The position numbers were made by a program, and so were the translations under genes. The notes beneath the pieces were generated by a model. It made no database searches, was not told the DNA's origin, and saw nothing but the letters and a program-made list of their open reading frames with translations. 5,835 bases of DNA from Akkermansiaceae bacterium (GTDB taxonomy: Bacteria > Verrucomicrobiota > Verrucomicrobiia > Verrucomicrobiales > Akkermansiaceae), in the NCBI GenBank assembly GCA_029287105.1, contig JARFRT010000211.1, positions 1 to 5,835 of the forward strand, written 5' to 3'. Below, one piece after another: positions 5,722 through 5,835 of this stretch. Position 1 is the first letter of the stretch, and each line of letters opens with the position of its first letter.

Positions 5722-5835
5722 TTATTCCCTGCGCCTTCGATAGAAGGCGAGGGGAAAGACTGACAACACAATCAGTAATGAAGAAGAAGGTTCGGGGACG
5801 GCGGACGTCAGCGAGAATGTGGAGGAATCGAGGGC
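5722..5835 (-). CDS. C-terminal end of a PEP-CTERM sorted surface protein (partial)
   Basis: Only the last 37 codons and the TAA (5722-5724) lie in the window; the rest of the gene is beyond the right edge. The frame is open from base 5835. The tail has the three parts of a PEP-CTERM signal in order: the V-P-E-P motif (residues 13-16 of the visible part), a hydrophobic membrane segment (about LLIVLSVFPLAFY) and a terminal basic cluster RRRR-E. Such tails are recognised by an exosortase (EpsH/XrtA family), which cleaves near PEP and transfers the protein to the cell surface or matrix. Proteins of this kind are common in Verrucomicrobia and in biofilm- or exopolysaccharide-forming Gram-negatives. 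The residues before the motif (ALDSSTFSLTSA) are a typical Ser/Thr-rich lead-in. What the main domain does cannot be told from here. Confidence 0.88.
   Translation of the reverse strand, partial: ALDSSTFSLTSAVPEPSSSLLIVLSVFPLAFYRRRRE

Overview
The window looks like a chromosomal fragment of a free-living Gram-negative bacterium, most likely from the Verrucomicrobia (PVC group). The support is indirect. There is a PEP-CTERM/exosortase sorting tail at the right edge, a lipobox lipoprotein with a LysM domain, a proton-dependent oligopeptide transporter (POT) of 'eukaryote-like' character with a pseudopilin-like insert, GC-rich coding sequence (roughly 55-60% by eye), and no clear Shine-Dalgarno sequences. 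No rRNA, tRNA, CRISPR array or mobile element was seen.

Layout, left to right. Positions 1-105 are AT-rich and hold no gene I can support. Positions 106-1062 (minus) encode an exported thioredoxin-fold protein whose CxxC site has become SPMS. Positions 1167-1613 (minus) encode a small LysM lipoprotein, followed by a textbook intrinsic terminator at 1101-1130 and preceded by a possible sigma70-type promoter. Positions 1776-2174 (plus) encode an unrecognised protein with three membrane segments, the only plus-strand gene. Positions 2230-5610 (minus) hold a compact three-gene run read right to left: a Gph-type HAD phosphatase, a 608-residue POT peptide transporter and a TatD-family metal-dependent hydrolase, with gaps of 22 and 50 bases. 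Positions 5722-5835 (minus) are the last 37 codons of a PEP-CTERM protein whose body lies outside the window. A hairpin at 5653-5688 probably ends its transcript.

How the genes relate. The gph-POT-tatD run is probably one transcript, but its products (2-phosphoglycolate salvage, peptide uptake, nuclease or deacylase activity) do not make an obvious single pathway. The LysM lipoprotein and the thioredoxin-fold protein are both envelope proteins, but a strong terminator separates them. The best candidate for something unusual is the transporter. It has 12 membrane segments, lacks the extra HA/HB helices of many bacterial POTs, carries a TM10-TM11 motif resembling animal PepT proteins, and has about 177 extracytoplasmic residues between TM11 and TM12 that include a type II secretion GspG-like segment. 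I saw no defence system, toxin-antitoxin pair or other multi-gene novelty; most of the window is ordinary housekeeping and envelope sequence.
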